Positions 1-12,500 of a stretch of DNA of 40,000 nucleotides are shown here, in pieces. Source of the stretch: Symbiodinium natans (lineage: Eukaryota; Sar; Dinophyceae; Suessiales; Symbiodiniaceae); NCBI GenBank assembly GCA_905221605.1, contig CAJNDS010002235.1, positions 733,375-773,374 on the forward strand, in the 5' to 3' direction. The notes beneath the pieces were generated by a model. That model made no database searches. It was given only the letters and a program-made list of their open reading frames with translations, and was not told the origin of the DNA. Position 1 is the first letter of the stretch; each line of letters starts with the position of its first letter. Position numbers and translations under genes: made by a program.

Positions 1-458
1 AAGGTTAAAGTTGTTCTGCACGGGTTGGGGGATTGTCGCCTGGATAAGAGGCCCTAAACCATGGGATTGTATGGCTTGGGAAATCAACCCTAAACCCTAA
101 ACCCTAAACCCTAAACCCTGAACCCTAGGGCTGAGTCAACCCACAACGACAAGGGAGTCATTTTTTGGCCGTTTAGGGTTTAGGGCTCCAAGTTTTAGGG
201 TTTAGGGTTTAGGGCTCCAAGGTTTAGGGTTGAGGGTTGAGGGTTGAGGGTTGAGGGGGCTACGTCCTTTAGGAGGCCTAATCGCTACCCCAAGAGCAAA
301 TGTTCTTGAATGGTCTCCTTGGGCTCCGAAGATACGACTTTCATAGTTGTTGTATAGGGTTTAGGGTTTAGGGTTTAGGGTTTAGGGCTTAGGGCTTAGG
401 GCTTAGGGTTTAGGGTTTAGGGTTTAGGGTTTAGGGTTTAGATGGGCCATGGGGTCAC

Positions 459-526
459 GCCAGGCGAGTTGCTCGAATGGGCTCACTGAACTTCAGCAAA
501 AAGTTGATGGTGGCGAAGACGTTGGT
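459..526 (-). CDS. beta-CA exon 27: domain B NVF helix, last exon in window
   Basis: Reads TNVFATINFLLKFSEPIR and a few more codons to a possible GT donor (GTGACC) at 458. Acceptor ATCGGCAG|A. FSEPIR runs on without the intron that domain A has after FLL(K). A GT at 491 lies at that same position, so use of an earlier donor is possible. The C-terminal part of domain B must lie left of the window. Confidence 0.85.
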
Positions 527-3500
527 CTGCCGATTTTGGGGGCGTTTGTATAGGTCCTTAAACCCTAAACCCTAAACCCTAAACCCTAAACCCTAAACCA
601 GGGAGGGGTGTTCATGAGGGGGGGGGGGGGGGGGTTGTGGGGGGTGTTAGGGAGCCTCGGGTTGCGTACTCCCGTTAAACCCCTCTCCGTGAAGAACTCG
701 AGGGTTTAGTATACGGCCTTTAGGGTGGAAAGAGTCATGGGGCGGCATGCTCTGATTTGAGAATGGGAAAAAAAGGCGGTTAAGCAAGATCCCGGAGCCG
801 GGGAATGTAGATAGTCCTGAAAACAGCCACCCACACCGACAGTATCCCTGACGCCTCTTCCGAATCCTCCCATGTGAACAAACCTCCGCTTGCATCAGGT
901 TCAGGTATACCTTCAATCGCTTTCTTTAATTCTGTAGGTGCAGAAAATGTCAGCTAGGGCTTGGAGGTATCACCCAAGAGCCCCCAATCTCCAAAAACAT
1001 CACCTCAGGGGCTTCCTTTTAGGTTTAGGGATTCGGGTTCAGGTGTAGGGTTCAGGGCTGAGGGTTTAGGGTTTGAGGTTTACTTAGGGTGAATCCTAAA
1101 CGTGTCACCTTGACGGCATAGGACGCCAGCTCAGCGGCGGTAGGCTTCCCGCCCATCTCCTGCCAGCTTTGGGGGGGGGGGGGGGGGGGGGTCAGCGGGT
1201 ATATAAAGTAGGGTATATATTTCTTGTACCCCCAAAAGGCCACCAAGTATTATACACTCACCAATTTTAAAAAAGGAGCCTTATATACACTCACCAAGAA
1301 CAGACATGTATACCTTACTTCATATGCCCTTCTGGTTTAGGGTAAACCCTCTAGTGTGCCATTCCTTCAAGTTTAGGGTTGGCCTTCCATGGTACCATTC
1401 CTTCTGGCTTAGGGATGACCCCCATAGTGGTACAGGGGACGATTTGGGAGTTCTACCTTTCTGGGATCCCTTCACGTGATTTTAAATAGATGTGGTGGAA
1501 GACCTTCCTTCCTAGGGCCAGAGCAGCCGTAGTGAGGTTTGAGGCTAAGGGGTTTTGGGGTTTGGAGGGGTTTCGGACTTCGGGCAGTTTAAGGGCTTAG
1601 GGAAGTTTAGGGTTTGGGGCTGAGGAAGGTTAGGGTTTAGGGTTTAGGGTTTAGGGTTTAGGGCTAAGGGTTTAGGGTTTGGGGTTTAGGGTTTAGGGTT
1701 TAGGGTTTAGGGTTTAGGGCCAGCCTCCCGTACCCCTCTGGCCTCCGCGGCCTGGGACGCCACCGACGTGAGGCCCTGGCCAAGGCCCAAGGGTTAAGGG
1801 TGTTTGGACATCCTTATAACCTCAAACACTGCTAAACCCTAAACCCTAAACCCTAAACCCTAAACCCTAAACCCTAAACCCTAAACCCTAAACCCTAAAC
1901 CCTAAACCCCCGAATTGTCCCCTAAACTCTAGGACCTCAGGCTTCAAACAGCGAGGGCTTCACCAATGCTTTAGGAGTCAGAGCAGCTCGGCCTGTCACG
2001 GTTTGGTTAGGGCTTACTTGGAGGATCATGGGGCGCAGTTAGTTTAGGGTTTAGGGTTTAGGGTTTAGGGTTGCCCGAATTTGTACCCTACTTACGAAGT
2101 CCCCTGGTCCTTTAAGTACCGGCTTTAGGTTTTGACTGTTTTAAGCCTCACGGTATACACTCAAGGGACTACAGGAGAGGAGGGACCCTTACAAGGGACC
2201 CGAGGGGTCATGTAAGGGCTACGTATATATATATATATATATGCATATACATATATATATATATAGGGACTATATAAGGTAAATATAGGGGGTTTTGTAG
2301 GGGAAGGAGATGAAGGCCTCCTGAGATCCCTTACACAGGGCTCATGGTTCCCAGTTCCTTCTGCATGGGGCGTGGGGGAGGGGGGAGGAGGAGGGGGGTT
2401 TAGGGTTTAGGGTTTAGGGTTTAGGGTTTAGGGTTTAGGGGTGGGGGGGGGGGGGTGCCATTGGGTGATGGAATGTTTCGCAATCACGAGAAACTGAGAC
2501 CCCCCAGAAGCATGAAACACATGCTTTAGAGTTCTCTTGGGCTGTATGCATGTGTTTATGTGTATACACAGACTGTACCGAAAACCAATATCTGAAGGAA
2601 ACGATGGGGGCTATCAGCTATGAAGCCGCAAAAGTGCCCTACACCTCAAGCTCAAAACGCACACAGATTGAAAGGACCTTGGACACCTTGAACCCCAAAC
2701 CTTAACCCTGAACCCTAAAACATAAACCCTAAACTCTAAAACCATAAACCCTAAACCCTAAACCCCAAACCATAAACCCTAAACCCGAGGCACGGCCTTC
2801 AGAACCTTGATGCCTCTTGGTGGTGCACACTTTCTCACCCGCAACCCAACCCGCGGCAAGGAGATGAGCATGCGCAGTAGGGCCAAGCCCTGAAAGGCCA
2901 AAATTGGGTGTTAGGGTGTTAGGGCTTAGGGTTTAGGGGCTAGGGTTTAGGGTTTAGGGTTTAGGGTTTAGGGTTTAGGGTTTAGGGTTAGCGTTTAAGG
3001 TTAGGGTTTAGGGTTTGAGGTTTAGGGGCAGGCCGCCTGGAGCAAGCCTTCCAGGGCAGTGCTCGTCGTCTGCACGCAGACAGTGGGAACCCTAGACCCG
3101 AAACCCGAAACCCCAAACCCTAAATGCTAACCCTAAACCCTAAACCCTCAACCCCAAACCCTACACCCCAAACCCTAAACCCTAAACCCCAAACCCTAAA
3201 CGCATGCATGGGATGCCGGGAGTTCTGATCTGGGCTCCAGAATCTACTTGGAGCTTGAGATCTCTACTTGGTGTAGGGTTTACGGTTTAGGGCTTGGGGT
3301 TTAGGGTTTCGGGGTCTAGGTTTTAGGGTTTCGGGTTTTGGGATGACAAGCTAAGGCCACCTGCTTGGAGGAGGTTCATGGAGAGCTGAGACTGGCGTTC
3401 TCGGGAGGGTAACTACAGCTAGAACTGGCTGGAACATTGTTTGGGATTCTTACTTACATGGACCCCTCAATCTTCACGTAGACTCCAAGCTGCCTAAAGC

Positions 3501-6500
3501 CCTGAATCTTGAAGTACGGGCGGCTTAGGCCAAGGCTTTAGCTCGGGGTGCAACTTAGACTGACCCAGGGATGCGGAAAGCGGGCCCAGCTGCTCAGATG
3601 TTCCTTCGGCGGTACCCCTAAACCCTCTAAGCCCAAAACCCCCAAAATAGCATCGTAGGCGAGGTCGTGAAACCCTCCGTCCGGTATCTGTAATGGGTTT
3701 GGGGTCGCGGTCTCGGATTCTGAGGTGCTTGAAGGAGGGTTCTCCAAGTAACCTGGGCTTCGGGATTTTTAAGAAGACAAAGGAGACCCCGCGCTGGAAG
3801 AGTGGGGCTAAGAAGGCACGCCCGCCCTAAAAGGTAGGCCTTGCAAGGCCGGTAACCCGAAACCGAAAACCCTAAACCCCTAAACCCCTAAACCCCTAAA
3901 CCCCTAAACCCCTAAACCCCTAAACCCCTAAACCCCTAAACCCCTAAACCCTAAACCCTAAACCCCTAAAAAATCCCCCTACCCTGGTCTGGGGCTCTTC
4001 CAAGGACCGTACCGTTTCAATGCTGGCTCCTAGCGACTCAGAGGCAACTTTGGGTTGTCAAAGTTTTCATAACACCCAAACCCCCCTAAGCCGCAGAAAC
4101 CCTGAAAGACATCCCCTGCAGGCCCCTGTACAGGCCCTAAGCCCTAAAGCCAAACCCCCTAAAGATCGGGGCTTGTGTCAGGGCCCGAACCCCCAGAATC
4201 AGTCCAAAAACGTTAAGAATCACAGCAGTTGTTGCGCCTGGGTCTCTTCGGACCCCTTCGAGCCCAGGTAACTGGGCCGCAGGCTGGGGTAGTTTTGCTG
4301 GTTCTTACTTGGGAGGTTCAGGTTTCAGGGTTCAGGGTTGAGGCTTCTAGGGCCAGGCTCGGTCGAAAACATGTTAAAGGTTTGCGTGGGGCGTGGGTCC
4401 ACACTAGCAGCCAGTAAGCTTCTGAACCCTCACCCTAAACCATCTATAAGCCCTGAACTAATATTTAGGGGTTCTACCTCCCTAAACCCTAAACCTCCCA
4501 GGGATCTGGCTTCAGGCGAGGAGCGTTCCTGCAGCCCCAGCCAAGGCTCCACAGTTCGTGTGGCCCATGACGACGACCAACCGCGATCCTCTCAGTGCAC
4601 AAGGTAACTCTAAGAGCAAGAACTGCCTGCAGCCAATACCTCCTCAAACCCGAAACCCTAAAACCCAAAACGCCCGGTTGTACACTTCATACTCAACAGG
4701 GTTGACACAAGCCCTTCGGCCGGAAATCCTAAACCATCCCTATTAGGGGCCCAAAAGCCCCTACATAGCAAGTACTTTAAGGTCCCCAAGTATTCCCTAT
4801 CTAGGTACATGGGCCCCCAAACCCTAAACCCTAAACCCTAAACCCTAAACCCTAAACCCTAAACCCTAAACCCTAAACCCTAAACCCTAAACCCTAAACC
4901 CTAGACCCTAAACTCTAAACCCTAAACCCTGAACCCTAAACCCTAAACCCTAAACCCTAAACCCTAAGTCTAGGGTTAGGGCACAGATCATGTCAAGAAT
5001 CCCAGCTTGCCGACGCAGAACTCGAGGCTGCCCACAATGCTGCCTCGGAGCCGTCTGATGTTCAGGGCGTTTAGGGTTTAGGGTTCTAGGGTTTAGGGTT
5101 TAGGGTTTGGGGTTTAGGGTTTAGGGTTTAGGGTGTAGGGTTTAGGGTTTAGGGTTTAGGGTTGTGGGGTCGTAGGGTTTAGGGTTTAGGGTGTCGAGTT
5201 TAGGGTTTGGGTCTGCAACCCATCTTTCCATCAATCTATTCGTCTTGTCCTGCAGGTACGTACCTCCGTGTGTGTATGGATGCAAAAGAACAAGTAAAAG
5301 TATACTCTCTTCGAGCCTCACCCTAAACACTCCAACAGAGCACAAAAGGCATCCCAAAACCAAGCCTGGTACGAGCCTTCCTAACTAAACCCTCTAAAGC
5401 GCACAAGAAGCATCTCAAAACCCTATACCCCTTCCCGCAACCTTGACAAACCTATCCGGTGAAGGGCTTTGTGGATTTAGGGCCCCTAAACCCTAAACTC
5501 TAAACCCTAAACCCTAAACCCTAAACCCTAAACCCTAAACCCTACACTCCTAAGTGCTTTGTTTTGCTGAAAAAGAGGGCTTTAGATATCACAAAGAGCC
5601 AGGCCTTCTGCATGAGTACAGGTGTTGCCCGCGTTGCGGAGGATGAACCTGACGCTGTAGCTTAGGGTTTAGGGTTTAGGGTTTAGGGTTTAGGGTTTAG
5701 GGTTTAGAGTTTAGGGCTTAGGGGATTAGGGATTAGGGTTTAGGGTTTCGGGTTTGGGGCTCAGAGGACAAAATGTGTTGAAACCATATTAATCTCTCGC
5801 AACTCTCACTTAGGGTCTGGCGTTGGCGACAACATTCGGGGTCCCTAAACCCTCAACTCTAAAACCAAACGTTCAGGTCTTTCGGTGTTGGGGCTTCCGG
5901 CTTCTTCACAAACCCAGCGCGATGCAGTCAAGCGAGATTCCACCGAGCCCAATTAAACTGTGTTTTTGGCCACTGGGGCTTTGATGCAAATTTTTGGGGC
6001 TCATATTATATACGGTTTGAGGTTTCCATTGTCTTAGGGTTTTTATGGTTTGGGGTTTGCGGTGTTTTGGCTTTTCTGGTTGAGTGTAATTTGGGAGGGC
6101 TGGGGCGGCGAACTCCCGAACCCGCAAAACCCACAACAGGATCTACGGAAGAGTCCCAAGACCCAATAGGCAGATGAGGGAATGAGGTACCCTGACTCCT
6201 CCCTCGAACCCTTTAAGGGGGCCTTCTGGGGGTCCGAATCCCCATTTCAGACCGCAACCCTAAACCCCAAACCTGTCAACCTAAACCCTAAACCCTAAAC
6301 CCTAAACCCTAAACCCTAAACCCTAAACCCTAAACCCTAAACCCCAAAGACCCCGAGCTCAGGATGGCGCAGGTCTCCCGGGCCGGCATCGAAGATCGTC
6401 TCCACAGGGGCGCGGGAGTCCGAGCCTTGCTCCAGAAGGGTGTGGGGTTTAGGGTTTGGGGTTTAGGGTTTAGGGTTTAGGGTTTAGGGTTTAGGGTTTA

Positions 6501-9500
6501 GGGTTTTTCGGTTTAGGGTTTAGGGTAATTACTTCGCCTTGCTCCAGAGGGCTTTTCGACATTCGGGTATGGGGTTTAGGAGGTTTAAGGTTCTGAAACG
6601 GAATTGGGGGGGTTTAGGTCCCTTAGAGGGTATTATCGGGTATAGGGCATAGGGTAAGTACTTTGCCTTGCCTCAGAGGGTTCTTCGACATTAGGGTGTG
6701 GGGTTTAGGGTTTATAGGGCTTAGGGTTAAACGGGTTTTAGAGGGTGTAGGGTTTAGGGGTATATAGGGTGAAGGGTATAGGGCATACAGTAGAGGGTTT
6801 CGGGTATAGGGTTTAGGGGGTAAGAGTGTTTTTTTTTGTTTGTTTGCTGCGGGTGTTTTTTTGTTGCGGGTGCGGGGCGCGTTTTTTTTTTTTGCTGCGG
6901 GTGCGGGGGCGCGTTTTTTTTGATTTTTTGCTGGTGCTGTGGGGGCGCCTTTTTTTTTTGCTGCGGGTGCGGAGAGTTTTTGCTGTTGTCTCTAATTTTA
7001 CTATGAAAACCTCTATTTTCTCTATGTTTTAATAGGAAAACCTCTTTCTTCTCTCTATTTGAATATGAAAACCTCTATTCTCTCTACATTTAGTATGAAA
7101 GCCTCTAGTTTTTTCTAATTTCTCTTTACTTGAATACGAAAACCTCTATTTCTCTACATTTTAAAACGAAAACCTCTATTTCTCTCTATTTTTGTCTACA
7201 TCGTCATGGTTTTCCTCTATATTTAATGAGGAAGACATGAGAGAGGAATACATGGGAAACTCATTCTCTGTGTTATCTCAATATGTGACTTGCAATTAAA
7301 AGTGTGTATGTTCCTCTTGTCCTATTTTAATAGGAAACCTATTGTTTTCTCTGTCCCTGAATAGGCAAACTTCCATTTTCTTAAAATTTGAACATGAAAA
7401 ACCTCTATTCTCTAATAATTGAATATCAAGACCTCTACATTTTAATATGAAAACACTTTGTATTTTCGCTATATTTTCGTATGAAAGCCTCTATTTCCTC
7501 TATGTTGTCATAGGAAACCTCTACTTTCTCTATATTGTATAGCGAAAACCTCTATTGTTCTATAGTTTACTATTTTGTCAGTATTCTCAGACTTCTTCTC
7601 TTTATTTCACGAGGAAGACATGAGAGAGGAATACATGAAAATACTAATTCTCTATATGTCATAAGAGTACATGCATTATCTCTATCTGTGACTCGTAGAC
7701 AACAAGTGTTTTTGTTCATGTCTCATAACGCAAGCTCTATTTTCTCGATTCTTTACTAAGAAGACGTTTATATCTCTATTTTTAAACGGAAAATTCAACG
7801 TTCACTATAAGGTCTGAATTTTCGTAGGAAAGCAAGCATATATTCCTTTTTTCTGAGGGGGGTTGGGGGCTGCGCAGACCGCCGCATTTGAAAACACAAT
7901 GCTCGCATCATTGGTTTGGAAGGGATTCGTAAGCTTTGAAGCAGGCTTGCCGGCAAAAAAAGCGCGGGGGTTGGGGGGGGCGCAGGCGGCCCCCCCATTT
8001 GCAAACACAATGCTCGCATCATCATGGGTTTGGAAGGGACTCGTATGATTGAAGCAAGTTTGCCCGGGTAAAAAGCGCAGCCCCCCCCCCCTTCAAGCGG
8101 GGGGGGGAATGCTCTAATGATGGGTTCGGAAAGGATTCATTTGCTTTGAAGCAAGCTGGCATGGCTTTAAGAAGCAGGGGGGTTGGGGGGGGGGGGCGCA
8201 GCCCACCCCATTTGCAAACCCAATGCTCGCATGATAGGCTTGGACAGGATTCATATGCTGAGAAGCGAGCTGGCACGGTTTTGAAGAGGGGGGGGGGGTC
8301 GGGCGGGGTGCAGCCCTCCCTCCACAGTTTGCAAACACAATGCTCGCATGATGGCCTTGGGAAGGATTCAGTGCTTTGAAAGCGCTTGCACAGTTTAAAG
8401 GAGGGGGGGCGTTGGGGGCGGGGTTGGGGAGGAAATTGCAAAACAAATGACCTGGGGGGTGGGGAGGAAAGGGGGGGGGGGGGGGGGGGCGCGTTTTTTT
8501 TTTGCTGCGGGTGCGGGGGCGCGTTGTGTTTTTTGCTGCGGGTGCGGGGACGCGTTTTCTTTTTGGCTGCGGGTGCGGGGGCGACACGCGCCAGGTCACT
8601 CACTCACCTGGGCGGCCCCCGAAAAAAACACCCACAGCAAAAAAGCACCCACAAAAAAAAAAAACACGGGTTCCAGGGTTTAGGGTTTAGGGTATCCCAC
8701 CTCAACCTGAAACTCTCGACGTCCTCAACCACTACTAACGGAATTAGGTGTTGAAGGTATAGGGTCCCCCTAGATATACCCCAAATACACTAGAATCCCC
8801 TTCAAGAGGACCCCCCCGCCCTCCCCCAAAAGGGACCCTGAATACAGAAACCTTCCTTTGGAGAACTCGGGAATCGCAACGTATCCCAGCAAAGTACCAA
8901 AAAAACTTCCAGGGTCCTCTGAAACACCGCTGGGGTTGCAGGGCAAACCCAAAACCCAAAACCCTAAACCCCAAAGTTTTCATCCTCAAGGCACTAAAGA
9001 AGGATAAGGGACGATGTGAGGTATATATAAGTGTGTATACCTTCTAGAGTCCCTCCTTGTGCCCCTTAAAACCCGAAGAGCCCTGCAGCTTAACCAAACC
9101 CTAAACCCTGAACCCTGAACCCTTGCCGGTTTAGAGGGCATCTTCCGGCTGGTTCTTAGGGATGAGGGAATGAGGCGCCCTGCATAATCCCTGAAAGGGT
9201 TTAGGGTTTAGGGTTCAGGATTTAGGGTTTAGGGTTTGAGGTTTAGGGTTTAGGGATAGAAGGGACCTACTTCCCTCACTCCCCACTAGAACAAGTGGAC
9301 CTCGCCCTAAACCCTAAACCCTAAACCCTAAACCCTACACCCTAGAACAAGTGGACCTCGCCCCCTTGATCCTGGCAAGCCACAGCCCACGATGGCTGCC
9401 ATCGGGGCCTGGCCCTTCACAACCAGGGCCTTGCGCGTGTCCTGCAAGGGAAACCCTAAACCCTAAACCCTAAAGCCTAAACCCTAAGCCCAGAACCCTA

Positions 9501-12500
9501 AACCCTAAACTGCTTGGGGTTTGGAGTTTAGGGGGATTTGGGGGGTTGAGGGGGTTGGGGGGTGTTTGGGGTGTTTGGGGGTCTGGTGGATTTCGGGGGT
9601 TTAAGGGGTTTAGGGGTCTTGGGGCTCGGGGGCAGTCCAGGGCTCAGGGTGCTGAGCCCTCAGTCCCTTGGATGTTCGGCGACCCTGGGCGATTTTGTTT
9701 TAGGGGCTTGGGGTTCAAGGTCAAGGGTTTACTCAGTATTTGGAGATTCTTGTTCTGAGCAGACAGACCAGGAAGAATCCCAACCTTAGCAGCTGCATGA
9801 CAGCGGGAGCTCTTCAAGCGTGACGTAGCGCGTGGGCGTGGGGCGTTTCGGGGTTGAGGGGTGGGCTTGTGATCCAAACGCAGGCACTGTACTGAACTTG
9901 GAACCCTAGCAAAAATCACAAGTTTAGCTGTTTCCAAGGAATCATACTACCCCCCCCCCCCTTCCCCAAAAAAGTTGCCAAGTACCCCCAAGGTCAAGCA
10001 TTGCTCCTCAAGCCCATGAACACACAAAGGTTTTAGGGTTTAGGGTTTAGGGTTTAGGGTTTAGGATTTAGGGTTTAGGGTTTAGGGTTTAGGGTTTAGG
10101 GTTTAGGGTTTAGGGTTTAGGGGACCCAGCTCCTCGTTGGCGGTGTGCGCCTCCGGCGTACCTTCGCCAACCCGAAAACCCTCTGCCAGAACTGCTGGAA
10201 GCCCTCCCGAAAGCTATGAAACTTCAAAAGCCGCTATAGGTGCTGGTTCTTGCCTGGCCCTTGCTAGGGCTTGTGGCTTAGGGTTTGGAGTTCTGAGTTC
10301 AGGGTTTTAGGGTTTAGGGTTTAGGGTTCAGGGTTCAGGGTTCAGGGTTTAGGGTTTAGGGTTTGGGGACGCAGAGAGTGCTTTGGGAGGCGGATGGGGC
10401 GTGTCCGGTAGCAGGCTCCTGAAGACAAAGGGGTACCCGGGGGCATCATGGCTGTCAATCTAAACGGGTGCCCTCTAAACCCTAAACCCTAAACCCCTAA
10501 ACTCTAAGCCCTAAACCCTAAACCCTAAACCGTGACCCTAACCCTAAACCCCAACCCCTAAACCCTAAACCCTAAATGCCCAAAAATGGAATCGGGGTTT
10601 AGAGTGTTGGGGCTAGGGATCCAAGGGCTCTGACGAAGGAGAAGCGAGGGTGCGTGTGATCCAAACCTCTAAGGCCCCTAAACCCAAGCTGACGGTCAAT
10701 GCGCCAGGTGGAACTATCCCCCAGACCCGAAGCCCTAAACCCTAAAGCCGCCTATCATCCACCAATTCCAAGCCATTTTTCGGCAAGTCTGTCGAAACCC
10801 AAAGCCGTAAACCCAAAACTTACGGGAAACTTACGAGGTGGCCTCGTGGGCATTACCTCGAGGCTGGCGGCCCCTCGTTTTGGGCTCAGAGTTTTAGGTT
10901 TTAGGGTTTTAGGCTGCTGGGATTAGGTTTACAGTAAACTCCAGAAAGTTGAACATGGGATTCCCTTTAGTATACCTTTTGGGGCATGGGGATAAGGATG
11001 TTCCAACTTTTTGGAGTTTACTGTAGGGCTCCCGAAGCCCTGAAGTAGAAGTTCGGGACCCTAAACCCTAAACCCTAAACCCTAAACCCTAAACCCTAAA
11101 CCCTAAACCCTAAACCCTAAACCCTAAACCCTAAACCCTAAACCCTAAACCCTGGTGGAGGGTTTTCAAACAAGCGCAGGGTGCCCAGAAGGTAGCGCTG
11201 GTTGCCGGCTGCCAGCTTCTGCAAAGCCTGGGACATGTTGGGGGCGTTGTAGGCTTCAGGGTTTAGGGTTCAGGGTTTAGGGTTTAGGGTTTCTGGTTTG
11301 GGGTTTAGGGTTTGGGGATTGGGGTTTAGGGTTTAGGGTTTGGGGTTTGGAGCTTGGGGTTTGGGGTTTGGGGTTTGGGGCTTGGGGTTTAGGGTTTAGG
11401 GTTTAAGGTTCATGGCCTAGGATCGGGAGTTGGTTTAATGCTTGGGGTTAGGGCGTTCCGACCCTTACAGGCACCAAACACCCTCAACAGCCCTCAGCTC
11501 GATGTTCCAAGCGCTCACCAACGAGGGGGTTGGGGTCTCACCCGAAAACCCTAAACCCTAAACCCGAAAACCCCTAAACCCTAAACCCTAAACCCTAAAC
11601 CCTAAACCCTAAACCCTAAACCCGGCACCTCGGTGGGCTCCATGGCATCGGAGTCCACAGCCGTTCGGATCTTCGGCTCCGTGCCCTGGGCCGAGGTTCC
11701 AGGGTTGCTGGGGCTTAGGGCTTAGGGCTTAGGGTTTAGGGTTTAGGGTTTGGGGTTTAGGGTTGAGGACTGAAGGGTTTCCGATTCGAACTGCAAGAGT
11801 TGCGGGATTCTCCCGGTTTAGGGCTTTTCAAGGCTCAGGGTCCTGGAGGCTTGGGGTCTAGCGCTGTTTGGTTTGGGGGTTCGGAGGTCTAGGGTCCTGG
11901 AGGTTTAGGGTTTAGGGTGCTTTGGTTTAGGGTTTTGGTTCAGGCGCACAGTTGGACAAGTACGCATTGCTGGTTTTGGGCCGAGACGCTCGAGATGGAC
12001 GTTTGTTCGTCAAAAGCAACTGCACAGTCCCGGCGTTTCGTAACCGAACCCGCTTCTAAACGGCCCTGAGTTGGAACATACCCCAACTCATTCTAAACCC
12101 CAAGCCCTAAACCACATCAAAAAGAAGCCTCGAAAGGCCTCAGTTGCAAATTCCTGTCTACGCTACGGCCCTCCTATTTCTAGGGTACCCAAGAAAGCAC
12201 CAGGTATACATGGAAACCTGTTGGGCCTTCAGACCCCCACCTAAACTCTCTCTTGTAGACCCCCCCAAAAAATACTTTTGGGACCCTAACCCTACACCCC
12301 AAAATACTGTTGGGTGTTTGGAACCCTTATCGAGCCAAATTCGACCTCTGATCGGCAAAAGGGGGCATTGCTCCGTATCGAGACTGAATGTAGACTTTCG
12401 TGTTGGCGTGTCTAGGGAGGGCAGCGGTCTACGTGCTACCCCCAAATCCATCCCTCAACCCTAAACCTAAAGGGCCTTGGAGGCTTTTAGGGCAAAGACC

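Larger units (their letters stand above)
6828..8668. mobile_element. 1.8 kb non-autonomous element with imperfect inverted ends
   Basis: The left end begins GTGTTTTTTTTT...GCTGCGGGTG and the right end, reverse-complemented, begins GTGTTTTTTTTTTTTGTGGG with GCTGTGGGTG inside; TTTAGGG-type repeat abuts both sides. Inside are two blocks of GCTGCGGGTGCGGGGGCGCG with T-runs (6843-6975, 8494-8585), a CTCTATTT-rich AT block and a 110-bp tandem array. No coding frame. Lies in beta-CA intron 19. Confidence 0.5.

Noticed and set aside
1915-2045. Possible extra beta-CA exon (minus reading LRPMILQ)
   Set aside because: No AG acceptor precedes it and the domain B strand is already supplied by exon 23.
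3538-3747. 69-codon minus ORF with IPDGGFHDLAYDAI
   Set aside because: Lies in intron 23; exons 23 and 24 join in phase without it and it matches no beta-CA segment. Left unassigned.
8022-8754. ORFs up to 193 codons
   Set aside because: They follow the 110-bp tandem array and G-runs; repeated peptide blocks mirror the DNA period and no family motif appears.
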